Positions 34,410-42,582 of a DNA stretch of 64,000 nucleotides are shown in pieces (within the stretch, counting starts at the first letter, position 1; every line of letters starts with the position of its first letter). The notes beneath the pieces were generated by a model. The model worked only from the letters and a program-made list of their open reading frames with translations, searched no databases and was not told the origin of the DNA. This DNA comes from Celeribacter litoreus. GTDB taxonomy: Bacteria > Pseudomonadota > Alphaproteobacteria > Rhodobacterales > Rhodobacteraceae. The translations under genes were made by a program, and so were the position numbers. Location: the NCBI RefSeq assembly GCF_020165855.1, contig NZ_JAIUFY010000014.1, forward strand, positions 310,001-374,000, given 5' to 3'.

Positions 34410-34952
34410 ATGGGCCAGATCATCGATTCCGACAAACTCACGGTTTCCAGTGATGCGCTTATTGTAGATGGCAGTGACCTGCAGTTCCGCGAGATGCTCC
34501 ACAATCTCTTGGCCTTCTCGGCGCGGCTCGAACAAATCAGGGGTGGTTTTGCGAACCTCATCGGGCTGTCCGGTCCGCAATACACCATCCTCATCACGGT
34601 GCAGCAGCTCTCTCAATTGGGGGACGTCGGTGTCGGTCATGTTGCGGAACATCTGGCGCTCACACCTGCTTTTGTCACCAAAGAGACCAAGAACCTGATC
34701 AAACTCGGTGTTCTTGAAAAACAGCCGGACCCTAACGACCTGCGCCGTGTGAAGCTCAAGGTCACGGCTTTCGGTGAAACCAAGCTGCAATGCCTGCCCA
34801 AAGTGCAGCAGCAGGTGAATGACCAACTGTTCAAAGCCGTCACTCAGGAAAACTTTGCCATGCTCCATGCCCTGTCGGCGGACTTGCGCAACGATGCGGA
34901 AAAGGCCCTGAACCTGCTGAAGTTCCTCGCGCTTGAGGAGGAGTCAGCATGA
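34410..34952 (+). CDS. hpaR: MarR-family regulator, HpaR-like
   Basis: A 180-residue winged-helix regulator with a MarR core (about 35-150; SGPQYTILITVQQL, VGHVAEHLALTPAFVTKETKNL as recognition region, KQPDPNDLRRVKL as wing). HpaR in enterobacteria represses hpa genes and its own promoter and is relieved by hydroxyphenylacetates. It is the first gene of an operon with hpaC and hpaB, and its promoter holds two palindromes shared with other hpa-module promoters. The stop overlaps the hpaC start (ATGA). Confidence 0.82.
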   Translation: MGQIIDSDKLTVSSDALIVDGSDLQFREMLHNLLAFSARLEQIRGGFANLIGLSGPQYTILITVQQLSQLGDVGVGHVAEHLALTPAFVTKETKNLIKLGVLEKQPDPNDLRRVKLKVTAFGETKLQCLPKVQQQVNDQLFKAVTQENFAMLHALSADLRNDAEKALNLLKFLALEEESA

Positions 34953-35473
34953 CGACGGCGTTCGATCCGAAAGCATTTCGCAACGCATTGGGCAAGTTCC
35001 CGACAGGTGTGTGTATTGTCACGACGCGGGTGGACGATGAGCCGCTCGGAATGACGATGAGTTCCTTTAACTCTCTGTCGCTCGATCCGGCACTGGTGCT
35101 GTTCTCCATTGATAAGCGCGCCCTGAGCCTGCCGTTGTGGGAGCGGGCAGAAGGCTATGCGATCCATGTTCTTGCGGAAGAGCAGCAAGCGCTCTCCAAC
35201 CGTTTTGCTGGCCGCGGCACAGACAAGTGGGCGGGCCTTCATGCCGAGGCCGGCCTTTACGGTGTGCCTCTTCTGAGTGGTGTGGCCGCGCGGTTCGAAT
35301 GTGCGCGCCATGTCATTCACGACGCTGGCGATCACCGCCTTTTCATTGCCGAAGTCGAACGTTTCACAGCTCATCCCGACCGTAAACCGCTGCTCTTTGC
35401 GGGCGGGCGCTATGGGCAAATTCAAAAACAAACGGATGAGGCGCCGATTTGGCCGCTCTCCATCCACTACTAA
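34949..35473 (+). CDS. hpaC: Flavin reductase, HpaC-like component of the two-component monooxygenase
   Basis: A 174-residue flavin reductase of the FMN-binding split-barrel family: FRNALGKFPTGVCIVTTR at the N-terminus, MSSFNSLSLDPALVLFSI, and a terminal region with AGGRYGQIQ. It reduces free FAD or FMN with NAD(P)H and hands it to HpaB. It is coupled to hpaR by a four-base overlap and followed by hpaB after 20 bases. Confidence 0.9.
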   Translation: MTTAFDPKAFRNALGKFPTGVCIVTTRVDDEPLGMTMSSFNSLSLDPALVLFSIDKRALSLPLWERAEGYAIHVLAEEQQALSNRFAGRGTDKWAGLHAEAGLYGVPLLSGVAARFECARHVIHDAGDHRLFIAEVERFTAHPDRKPLLFAGGRYGQIQKQTDEAPIWPLSIHY

Positions 35474-35493
35474 TCCAACAGGAGATCCTCCCC

Positions 35494-36981
35494 ATGCTTA
35501 AAACCGGAGCACAGCACATCGCCAGTCTGCAGGATGGGCGCCAAGTCTACATTGACGGCGAACTCGTTGACGATGTCACAACCCATCCCGCGTTCCGCAA
35601 CGCCATCCAGTCGATGGCGAAAATCTATGACTTCCAATCTGCTCCCGAAAACCGAGAGCTGATGACCTATGAAATTCCGGGCAAGCCGGGTGAGCGGGCG
35701 AACCGCATCTGGCAACTGCCGAAAAGCCACGCCGACCTCGTTGAGCGTCGCAAGGCATTGGAAGCGTGGACCGAACTGCATGGTGGTTTCCTCGGTCGTG
35801 CGCCGGATCACGTCGCGTCCTGTATCGCGGGGATGTACATGGGTCTCGAAGTGTTCGAAGGCTACGATCCGGAACGCGCGAAGGCGCTGTCGGATTACTA
35901 CGAGTACGTCCGCGACAACGAGCTTTACCTCACTTACGTGATCATCAACCCGCAGGCCGACCGGTCGAAGACCGCAAACGAACAGGCCGATCCCTTCCTC
36001 TCCGCCGGTGTGTTCTCCGAGGACGAAGAGGGTCTCACGATCCGCGGCGCCAAGATGCTCGCGACCGGCGGTATCCTCGCCAACGAGGTGTTCGTCACCT
36101 GCATCCAGCCGCTGCGTGAGGGTGAGGAGCCCTATGCCGTGTCCTTTGCCATTCCGATGAATGCGAAGGGCCTGAAAATCCTGTCGCGCAAATCCTATGA
36201 AGCGTCCGCCACGAGTGTCTTTGACAACCCGCTTGCCAGCCGTTTCGACGAGAACGACGCGGTGCTCTACTTCGACGATGTGAAAGTTCCGTGGGACCGC
36301 GTGTTCATCAATCAGGACACCGCAATGACGGGCAAGCAATTCCACGCAACGCCCGCACACGTCTACCAGAACTATCAGGCGCAAATTCGTCTCATGGTGA
36401 AGATGCGCTTCCTCCTCGGGATCGCAAAGAAAACCGCCGAAACCAACGGTGTGATCGGCTTCCCGCAGGTGCGTGAGACGCTCGGTCAACTGGCGGCGCA
36501 ATGTGCCATGGTGGACGCACTTGTGCACTCTATGGAAATCAAAGGCACCATGCGTGGCGAGTATTTTATCCCAGACCGCCACACCCTCTACGCGGCGCAG
36601 GTCCTCACCCAGCAGATGTATAACACGGTCATCGGCACCCTGCGTGAATTGGCAGGTGGTGGCCTGATCATGCTGCCGTCCTCGATCTCCGATTTCGCAA
36701 ATCCGGAAATGCGTGAGCTGATCGGCAAGACGCAGCAATCGCCGACCACTTCGTCGGAGGGCCGCGTCAAATTCTTCAAGCTGGCGTGGGACGCCGTGGG
36801 GTCCGAATTTGCCTCTCGCCATACCCAGTATGAAATGTTCTACGCAGGTGCGACGTTTGTCACAAAAGGTCATTCTTTCCGCACCTTTGATTGGGACAAC
36901 TGCACCGGCCTCGTAGACCGGATGCTGGACACCTATGACCTCGACACCGAACTCACCCAATATAAAACAGCCGCGGAGTAA
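35494..36981 (+). CDS. hpaB: 4-hydroxyphenylacetate 3-monooxygenase oxygenase component
   Basis: A 495-residue protein of the HpaB/PvcC acyl-CoA-dehydrogenase-like family, with GRAPDHVAS near residue 105, the flavin-site region KMLATGGILANEVFV, and the C-terminal GHSFRTFDWDNC. It uses reduced flavin from HpaC to hydroxylate a phenol to a catechol; with 4-hydroxyphenylacetate the product is homoprotocatechuate, the substrate of both HpaD enzymes. The ATG at 35494 follows CAGGAGATC. Family members also act on other phenols and pyridinols, so substrate is inferred from the hpa context. Confidence 0.85.
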   Translation: MLKTGAQHIASLQDGRQVYIDGELVDDVTTHPAFRNAIQSMAKIYDFQSAPENRELMTYEIPGKPGERANRIWQLPKSHADLVERRKALEAWTELHGGFLGRAPDHVASCIAGMYMGLEVFEGYDPERAKALSDYYEYVRDNELYLTYVIINPQADRSKTANEQADPFLSAGVFSEDEEGLTIRGAKMLATGGILANEVFVTCIQPLREGEEPYAVSFAIPMNAKGLKILSRKSYEASATSVFDNPLASRFDENDAVLYFDDVKVPWDRVFINQDTAMTGKQFHATPAHVYQNYQAQIRLMVKMRFLLGIAKKTAETNGVIGFPQVRETLGQLAAQCAMVDALVHSMEIKGTMRGEYFIPDRHTLYAAQVLTQQMYNTVIGTLRELAGGGLIMLPSSISDFANPEMRELIGKTQQSPTTSSEGRVKFFKLAWDAVGSEFASRHTQYEMFYAGATFVTKGHSFRTFDWDNCTGLVDRMLDTYDLDTELTQYKTAAE

Positions 36982-36986
36982 GAAGC

Positions 36987-37376
36987 ATGGCGATTAACAA
37001 AGAGCACAAGGAATTCCACAGCATCGACGTGGAGGCCCGCGAAGGTTGGGCGCCGCCTCCGGGCTATCCGGCGGGCATCCAGCAAAAGATCCTCGCAGGT
37101 GAGCTTGATGAAGTGAACAAGACGGGCAACCGCACGCGTCTGCTCCGTTTCGATGCGGGTGTCTACACGACCAAACCGTTCGTTCACGACTACTGGGAAG
37201 AGGTCTATCTCGTTGAGGGTGACCTGACCGTCGGCAATGACGAGAACGGCGAAGGCGGCGAAGCCTTTGTCCCGAACACCTATGCCTGCCGCCCGCCGGG
37301 AGCGTATCACGGCCCGTTCAAATCCGAGAACGGCTGCGTTTTGCTTGAAATCCACTACTACGAAGAAAAAGCATGA
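36987..37376 (+). CDS. Small cupin-domain protein
   Basis: A 129-residue single-domain cupin. Acidic and His residues in HDYWEEVYLVEGDL and RPPGAYHGPF form the likely metal site. The protein lies five bases after hpaB and overlaps the amidase by four, so it belongs to the same operon. Small cupins of this kind may be dioxygenases, isomerases or sensors; no precise function can be given. It could act on a product of the monooxygenase or stabilise a reactive intermediate. Confidence 0.7.
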   Translation: MAINKEHKEFHSIDVEAREGWAPPPGYPAGIQQKILAGELDEVNKTGNRTRLLRFDAGVYTTKPFVHDYWEEVYLVEGDLTVGNDENGEGGEAFVPNTYACRPPGAYHGPFKSENGCVLLEIHYYEEKA

Positions 37377-38701
37377 CCCTGATAAGCGCATCTGACATGA
37401 GCGCTGCCATGGCCACCGGCGAGACCACGAGCGAAGCTCTGGTCTCTGCCGCGCTCGACCGTATCGCTGAACCTGAGGGGGAGGGCGCGCGTGTTTTCAC
37501 GGCTGTCCTGCGTGACGAGGCTCTGGCTGACGCCCGTTCCGCTGACGAGGTCGGGAAGAAAGGCGCGCTGAACGGCGTGCCGGTCTCGATCAAGTGCCTC
37601 TTTGACGTCAAAGGCCTCGTGACAACCTCCGGCTCCAAGCTCTTTGCTAAGAACGCACCCGCGACATCCGACGCAGCCATCGTCGCGCGGCTGCGTGACG
37701 CTGGTGCGGTGATCGTCGGGCACACCAACATGACCGAGTTCGCCTATTCCGGCCTCGGGATGAACCCACACTACGGCACGCCGGGCAATCCGGCTGATCG
37801 AACCCGCATTCCGGGCGGCTCCTCCTCCGGTGCTGCGGTTTCTGTCGCAGATGGCATGGCGGCTATCGGGATCGGGACGGATACAGGCGGGTCCTGTCGT
37901 ATTCCGGCGGCGTTCTGTGGTCTGGTCGGGTGGAAGCCAACGGCGAGCCGCGTGCCGTCCGAAGGCTGTTTCCCGCTCTCGGGATCGCTCGACTCCATCG
38001 GATCCATTGCCAATACCGTGGCCGATTGCGAATTGGCCGATGCGGTGATGGCCGGAGAGTCCTATGCCCCGGCTGTGGCGCCTGAGCTATCCGGACTGCG
38101 GTTTGCGGTTCTGGAGAACTACGTGCTCGACGGGCTGACCCCGCATGTTGCGGCGGCGTTCGAGAGCGCGCTGGTAATCCTGAAAGAGCAGGGCGCACAG
38201 ATCGACCGGATCACGATCCCTGATCTCGACCGCCTGCCGTCCCTGAATGCCCGTGGCGGCATCATCGCGGCAGAGGCGCTGGCGATCCACAAGGATCATC
38301 TCGCAGAACGCGAAGCCGAATATGACCCGCGCGTGTCGGTGCGTATTCTGAAGGGTGAGACGCTGGAGCCCGGTGAATATGAGGCTCTGTTGAAAGCCCG
38401 CGCGGAGATAAGCACGACCGCTGATGGTCTCACCGCAGGCTACGACGCGATCCTCATGCCGACGGTTGCAACCGAAGCGCCTGTCATTGCCGAACTCGAT
38501 GCGGATGAGGCGCTCTACGGGAGCCAGAACCTTTTGGCCCTGCGCAACACGACGGTCGCGAACTTCCTCGACCGCTGTGCGATCTCTCTGCCCATTCCTG
38601 TCACCGGCCTTCCGGTCGGTCTCATGCTGATGGGTGAGACAATGGGCGACCACAAGCTCTTTGCTGTGGCGCGTGCTGTCGAAGAGACGTTCGCAGGGTG
38701 A
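37373..38701 (+). CDS. Amidase-signature-family hydrolase
   Basis: A 442-residue amidase with the Ser-cisSer-Lys triad: Lys74 (VSIKCLFDVKG), Ser150/151 (IPGGSSSGAA) and Ser174 (TDTGGSCRIPAA). It hydrolyses an amide to acid and ammonia. Encoded directly after hpaB and the cupin, it may release an aromatic acid from an amide such as a hydroxyphenylacetamide, or act on a ring-cleavage amide; these are inferences. It ends next to the convergent GntR gene with no space between the stops. Confidence 0.88.
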   Translation: MTLISASDMSAAMATGETTSEALVSAALDRIAEPEGEGARVFTAVLRDEALADARSADEVGKKGALNGVPVSIKCLFDVKGLVTTSGSKLFAKNAPATSDAAIVARLRDAGAVIVGHTNMTEFAYSGLGMNPHYGTPGNPADRTRIPGGSSSGAAVSVADGMAAIGIGTDTGGSCRIPAAFCGLVGWKPTASRVPSEGCFPLSGSLDSIGSIANTVADCELADAVMAGESYAPAVAPELSGLRFAVLENYVLDGLTPHVAAAFESALVILKEQGAQIDRITIPDLDRLPSLNARGGIIAAEALAIHKDHLAEREAEYDPRVSVRILKGETLEPGEYEALLKARAEISTTADGLTAGYDAILMPTVATEAPVIAELDADEALYGSQNLLALRNTTVANFLDRCAISLPIPVTGLPVGLMLMGETMGDHKLFAVARAVEETFAG

Positions 38702-39400
38702 TCAACGGTTGAGAAGGTTCTCGACCAGGTTTGATTTGAAGGCGGTGATGTGTTCCCGCACTGCCTTCTCCGCCTGGTCAGGATCGTGTGCGGCCAGGGC
38801 TTCGACAATTTCGGAATGCTGGTCGCACACCCTTTTGTTATGGTCGGAGACGTTGAGCGAGAGCGTCCAGAACCGAACAGAGCGATCATGCAGATTGCTC
38901 AGTAGTTCGGTCATGATCTCGTTGCCGGCGGCTGTGCTGATCAGGCGATGGAATTCGCGATCCAGTGAGATGAGCTGGTCCACATCGCGTTTCTCGGTGG
39001 CCTGCTTCATGTCCTTGAGATTGTGCTTCAGATCTTTGATCTGGTCGTCCCTGATGCGTTCCGCAGCCCATCTCGCAACACGGCCCTCATTGAGCAGACG
39101 GACATCAATGATATCCATCAACTCATCGAGCGAGATCGGGCTGACAACGACGCCTTTGCGGGGCATGACCTCGACCAAGCCGTCGATCATCAACCGGTCA
39201 ACCGCCTGAATGACGGGGGTGCGGCCAATGCCCAAGGCCTCGGCGAGCTCCGTGACAGTGATCGCTTCGCCCGGTTTCAGGTCGCAGGAGACAATCCGCC
39301 CTTTGATCACCTCATAGGCCTGATCTCTGAGCGAGACCTTTTTCTGGCGTTTTTGAGGGGCGGGTGCTGCTTCCATTTCAAGTGCCGTATGTCGCGCCAT
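38702..39400 (-). CDS. GntR-family regulator (FadR/FCD subgroup)
   Basis: A 232-residue regulator with an N-terminal winged helix (VSLRDQAYEVIKGRIV, then ITVTELAEALGIGRTPVIQAVDRL, about 22-78) and a helical FCD effector domain with metal-site residues such as DREFHRLI. It is co-transcribed with the DUF2848 gene and probably controls that gene and the divergent Liv operon, or the amidase operon that converges on it. Confidence 0.9.
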   Translation of the reverse strand: MARHTALEMEAAPAPQKRQKKVSLRDQAYEVIKGRIVSCDLKPGEAITVTELAEALGIGRTPVIQAVDRLMIDGLVEVMPRKGVVVSPISLDELMDIIDVRLLNEGRVARWAAERIRDDQIKDLKHNLKDMKQATEKRDVDQLISLDREFHRLISTAAGNEIMTELLSNLHDRSVRFWTLSLNVSDHNKRVCDQHSEIVEALAAHDPDQAEKAVREHITAFKSNLVENLLNR

Positions 39401-39417
39401 GTGCGGCCTCTCTCAAC

Positions 39418-40098
39418 TCAGCCCGCAATGGGCATCGAAATAATACTATAGCCGAAAGAAATTTTCCGGTTGAGCACCGGATCTTCGATTTCGGCTTGAA
39501 AACGAGTAGAGACTCTTATGCCGCCAATCGCCGGCATTGTCCCGCAGAAAAGTACGGAGCCGTCTACCAGACGTCCGTCTTCGTATCCGGAAATCGTGTC
39601 GCGCGGGTCCAAAAGGCCTGCGACAGAGCCCTCTTGGTAGAGCACCTTTTCGCCATTTTCCCAGATGTAGCTCGAGATTTTGAGATCATCCCAGTGATCG
39701 GCAACTTCTTCAAACGGCCACACGGTATCGGCCACCGGTTTGTCGCACATCTGTTTGGAGACCGTGACGCCGTAGGTTTCAACTTCGCGGTCCGTGTGGT
39801 CAGAACCAAGGCCAACGAACAATTTTCCATCATGCGCGAAGATCACGGGTTCAACTTCACCGCTGGAGGCCTCTCCGGAGGCTTCAATGGCGTCGTCTGT
39901 CGAGACGCGCGATGCGGAGCAGCGGTAGTAGGTTGGGGTCTGTGCGGGACGTGCGACGCCAAGCGCTTCGAGCTCTTGAATGTGATGCTCCATGGCCTCT
40001 TTGTCTCGGCCTGCCCATCCTGCAATGATCAAAGTTTCCGGCGTGAAAACAAAGAGTTCGACGCCATCTTTTGATGCGCACTTCATGGTAATCTGCAT
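39418..40098 (-). CDS. DUF2848-family protein
   Basis: A 226-residue protein of the uncharacterised DUF2848 family, recognisable from LIIAGWAGRDKEAMEHHI at the N-terminus, YYRCSASRVSTD, GLGSDHTDREVE and DGSVLFCGTMPAIGG. The latter half recalls fumarylacetoacetate-hydrolase-like folds (acid residues and GT-P-like turn), but no reaction is established to my knowledge. It precedes the GntR gene by 17 bases and is divergent from an importer, so it is probably a catabolic enzyme for the imported compound. Confidence 0.8.
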   Translation of the reverse strand: MQITMKCASKDGVELFVFTPETLIIAGWAGRDKEAMEHHIQELEALGVARPAQTPTYYRCSASRVSTDDAIEASGEASSGEVEPVIFAHDGKLFVGLGSDHTDREVETYGVTVSKQMCDKPVADTVWPFEEVADHWDDLKISSYIWENGEKVLYQEGSVAGLLDPRDTISGYEDGRLVDGSVLFCGTMPAIGGIRVSTRFQAEIEDPVLNRKISFGYSIISMPIAG

Positions 40099-40179
40099 AA
40101 TCTACCTTCATGGTTTGGGCGGTCCCTGCCTAATCTGGATGCATTTTTCGATTAACCAGACCGGAAGGCGCGAAGCTTC

Positions 40180-40220
40180 TTGACAGGAATGATTCTATAA
40201 TCATTATGTGAAATATCACA
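40180..40220 (+). promoter_or_regulatory. Promoter/operator of the second Liv operon
   Basis: TTGACA at 40180-40185 is followed after 17 bases by ATTATG (40203-40208), a usable -10; TATAAT at 40196-40201 is too close for that -35. The palindrome TGTGAAATATCACA (40207-40220) overlaps the presumed -10 and start region, a classic repressor position. The same 14-mer lies before hpaR. Confidence 0.5.
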
Positions 40221-40283
40221 AGGCTTTTTTACTGCAGCAGATGGTAAGGGGCCGCTCCGGTGAAAATCGGAAAACCTAACGCT

Positions 40284-40296
40284 AAAAACATGTTAA
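40284..40296. promoter_or_regulatory. Candidate operator AAAAACATGTTAA
   Basis: This site carries the right half and centre of the AATTAACATGTTAA element (ACATGTTAA intact; left half AAAAAC). It lies 13 bases before the binding-protein ATG, beside the ribosome site AGGGAA. Confidence 0.45.
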
Positions 40297-40309
40297 CAGG
40301 GAAATAATC

Positions 40310-41605
40310 ATGGCTCACCGCACCTCCATAAAGACTCTTCTGGCGGCGACCGCACTCGTGACAAGCGCGAGCGTGGCAGTTGCTCAGGACAAACCGGCCT
40401 CTCTTGATGTCGGCGTTTTCACCTTCATGTCCGGTCCCGCAGCCGCCTACGGGATGCCGGGTCGCCAAGGTGCCGAAGTCGTCATCGACATGATCAATGC
40501 TGCAGGTGGTATTGACGGTGTTCCGATCTCCGCCACCTTCGTGGACGAAGGGCAGGGTGCAGAGGGCGTCATCTCCGAATACCGCCGTCTGGCAGAAGAG
40601 CCGGAAACGGACTTCATGATTGCGGCACTGTCCTCCGGCAACTGCCTCGCGCTCGCGCCGATTGCGGACCAGATGGAAATGCCGACCGTTGGCTGGAACT
40701 GCGATTCCCACCAACTCTTCGCAGATGCCGAACATCCCTACTTCTTCCGCCCGAACGGCAACACGATTGCCGAATTCATGGCCTACGTGATCTACTTCCT
40801 CGACAACAACCCGGATGTGGAACGCGTTGCGATCATCAACCCGGACTATTCCTTCGGTCATGACGCCGCCGAGATCGTGAAAGCCTCCCTCGCTGCGTTC
40901 AAACCGGAAGTCGAGATCGTGGCAGAGCTGTTCCCCAAACTGGGTTCTTCGACCTATCAGACCGAGGTCTCCCGTCTCTCTGCTGCACGCCCCGACGTGA
41001 TCTTCTCCAACCTCTGGGGTGGTGATCTCGAAAACTTCGTGCGCCAAGCTGCACCGCGCGGCCTCTTCCGTCAGAGCCAGGCAGTTTTCGCCCTCGGCGA
41101 ATCCTCCATGAACAACGTGGATATGCCGGAAGGCGTGATCGTCGGCGTTCTGGGTGATGGCTGGTGGCGTTCTCCGGATGCCGCTGAACTCGGTGCGCCT
41201 GAGTTTGCCGAGGCCTATCAGACCAAATTTGAAAAGGCCCCTGTGTTCCCGGCTATGAAAATGGCGAACGCGTTCATGGTCATGAAAGCCGGCTATGAGA
41301 AAGCCATCGAAGCAAATGGCGGCGCATGGCCGACCGATGAACAACTGACCGCAGCCATGGAAGGCATGACCATCGACACGCTGACCGGTTCCATGACCTT
41401 CCGCGCAGACAACGACGGTATCGTCGATCAGGTTGTCGGTATGGTCGGGTCTGTCGAAGGCATCGAAGGTCCGGTTCTGACCAACATGGTCCGTTACGAC
41501 GGCGACGCCGTTCTGCCGCCGGAAGGGGAAGACCCGATGGCCTGGATCGCCTCCCTGACGCCTGACTTTATCGCCGCGATGCCCAAGCCGGGCTCCTACG
41601 AATAA
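40310..41605 (+). CDS. Branched-chain-type ABC transporter substrate-binding protein
   Basis: A 431-residue LivK-like protein with a signal peptide cleaved near AVAQD (about residue 25) and a type I periplasmic fold (DVGVFTFMSGPAAAYG at the start; VAIINPDYSFGHDAAE in the core). It shows little similarity in detail to the binding protein at 13347, so the ligands differ. Its promoter shares motifs with the hpa module, suggesting an aromatic acid or amide as ligand. An intercistronic hairpin follows. Confidence 0.88.
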   Translation: MAHRTSIKTLLAATALVTSASVAVAQDKPASLDVGVFTFMSGPAAAYGMPGRQGAEVVIDMINAAGGIDGVPISATFVDEGQGAEGVISEYRRLAEEPETDFMIAALSSGNCLALAPIADQMEMPTVGWNCDSHQLFADAEHPYFFRPNGNTIAEFMAYVIYFLDNNPDVERVAIINPDYSFGHDAAEIVKASLAAFKPEVEIVAELFPKLGSSTYQTEVSRLSAARPDVIFSNLWGGDLENFVRQAAPRGLFRQSQAVFALGESSMNNVDMPEGVIVGVLGDGWWRSPDAAELGAPEFAEAYQTKFEKAPVFPAMKMANAFMVMKAGYEKAIEANGGAWPTDEQLTAAMEGMTIDTLTGSMTFRADNDGIVDQVVGMVGSVEGIEGPVLTNMVRYDGDAVLPPEGEDPMAWIASLTPDFIAAMPKPGSYE

Positions 41606-41612
41606 GACAATT

Positions 41613-41644
41613 CGGCCCCCTCGGCGCTAGTGCCCAGGGGGCCG
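41613..41644 (+). other. Intercistronic hairpin after the binding-protein gene
   Basis: CGGCCCCCT (41613-41621) pairs perfectly with AGGGGGCCG (41636-41644). No T-run follows, but the position between binding protein and permease matches the attenuating hairpins of the two other ABC importers in this window. Confidence 0.65.
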
Positions 41645-41682
41645 GCACAAAGCAGGGCAATCCGCCCGATCGGAAGTATCAC

Positions 41683-42582
41683 ATGTTACAATCCATCATC
41701 CCTCTGGCCGTCGACGCGCTCGCGAATGCCGCGCTGATCTTCTTCGTGGCGGTGGGTCTCACACTTGTTTTCAGCGTGTTGCGTATCCTCAACGTCGCAC
41801 ACGGCAGTTTCTATTCGATCGGAGCCTATGTCGCCGCGTCCGTCGGTCTCTGGATCGTCGGTGCAGGTTTGCCCGACTGGCTGACCTTTCCCGCGCTCTT
41901 GCTGTCCGCAGCCTTTGTTGCCGCGCTGTTCGGCCCGATTGTCGAAAAGACTCTCGTGAGCTGGACCTATGGCAAAAGCGAAGCTGTTCAGGTGCTCGTC
42001 ACCTTCGGGTTGTTCCTCATACTCGAAGACCTTCAGCGCATCGTGTTCGGGATTCAGTCCGTCTATCAGGATACGCCGATGACCATGCTCGGGATCTCCG
42101 AGATCGGTGGCATCGTCTATCTCAACTACCAACTTCTTCTCATCGGCTTGGCCGGCGTTGTTCTCGTCGCTTTGCGCCTCTTCATCACCCGATCCCGCAC
42201 CGGTCGCCTGTTGGCTGCTGTCGTTGCGGATCGCGAAGTGTCCGAGGCACTCGGGATCGACACGCAGCGGATGTTCATGATCGCCTTCACCCTTGGCGTC
42301 TTCCTCGCGGCTATCGGTGGCGCGATGGCCACGCCGACCACAGGCGTTGCGCCGGGTCTCGGGGCTGACACGATGGTGCTTGCCTTCGCAGTTGCCGCCA
42401 TTGGCGGGCTCGGACAGGTCGAGGGCGCTGCCATCGCCTCGATCATCGTCGCCACGGCCAAAGTGCTCGCGATCTACTTCGCGCCGTCCCTTGATGCCGT
42501 TGCGCCTTATCTTGTCATGCTCGCCGTCCTGCTTGTGAAGCCCTACGGACTGTTTGGCAGCGGATCGACCAGGAAAATCTAA
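41683..42582 (+). CDS. Branched-chain-type ABC transporter permease (LivH)
   Basis: A 299-residue membrane protein with about eight hydrophobic segments and the LivH motif ILNVAHGSFYSIGAY near residue 36-50. Its stop overlaps the next start by one base. Partner of the LivM protein in the importer regulated with the hpa module. Confidence 0.9.
   Translation: MLQSIIPLAVDALANAALIFFVAVGLTLVFSVLRILNVAHGSFYSIGAYVAASVGLWIVGAGLPDWLTFPALLLSAAFVAALFGPIVEKTLVSWTYGKSEAVQVLVTFGLFLILEDLQRIVFGIQSVYQDTPMTMLGISEIGGIVYLNYQLLLIGLAGVVLVALRLFITRSRTGRLLAAVVADREVSEALGIDTQRMFMIAFTLGVFLAAIGGAMATPTTGVAPGLGADTMVLAFAVAAIGGLGQVEGAAIASIIVATAKVLAIYFAPSLDAVAPYLVMLAVLLVKPYGLFGSGSTRKI

Noticed and set aside
40180-40201. TTGACA and TATAAT as a promoter pair before the second Liv operon
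   Set aside because: The spacer is only 10 bases, too short for a sigma-70-type promoter; a -10 at 40203-40208 gives a normal 17-base spacer.
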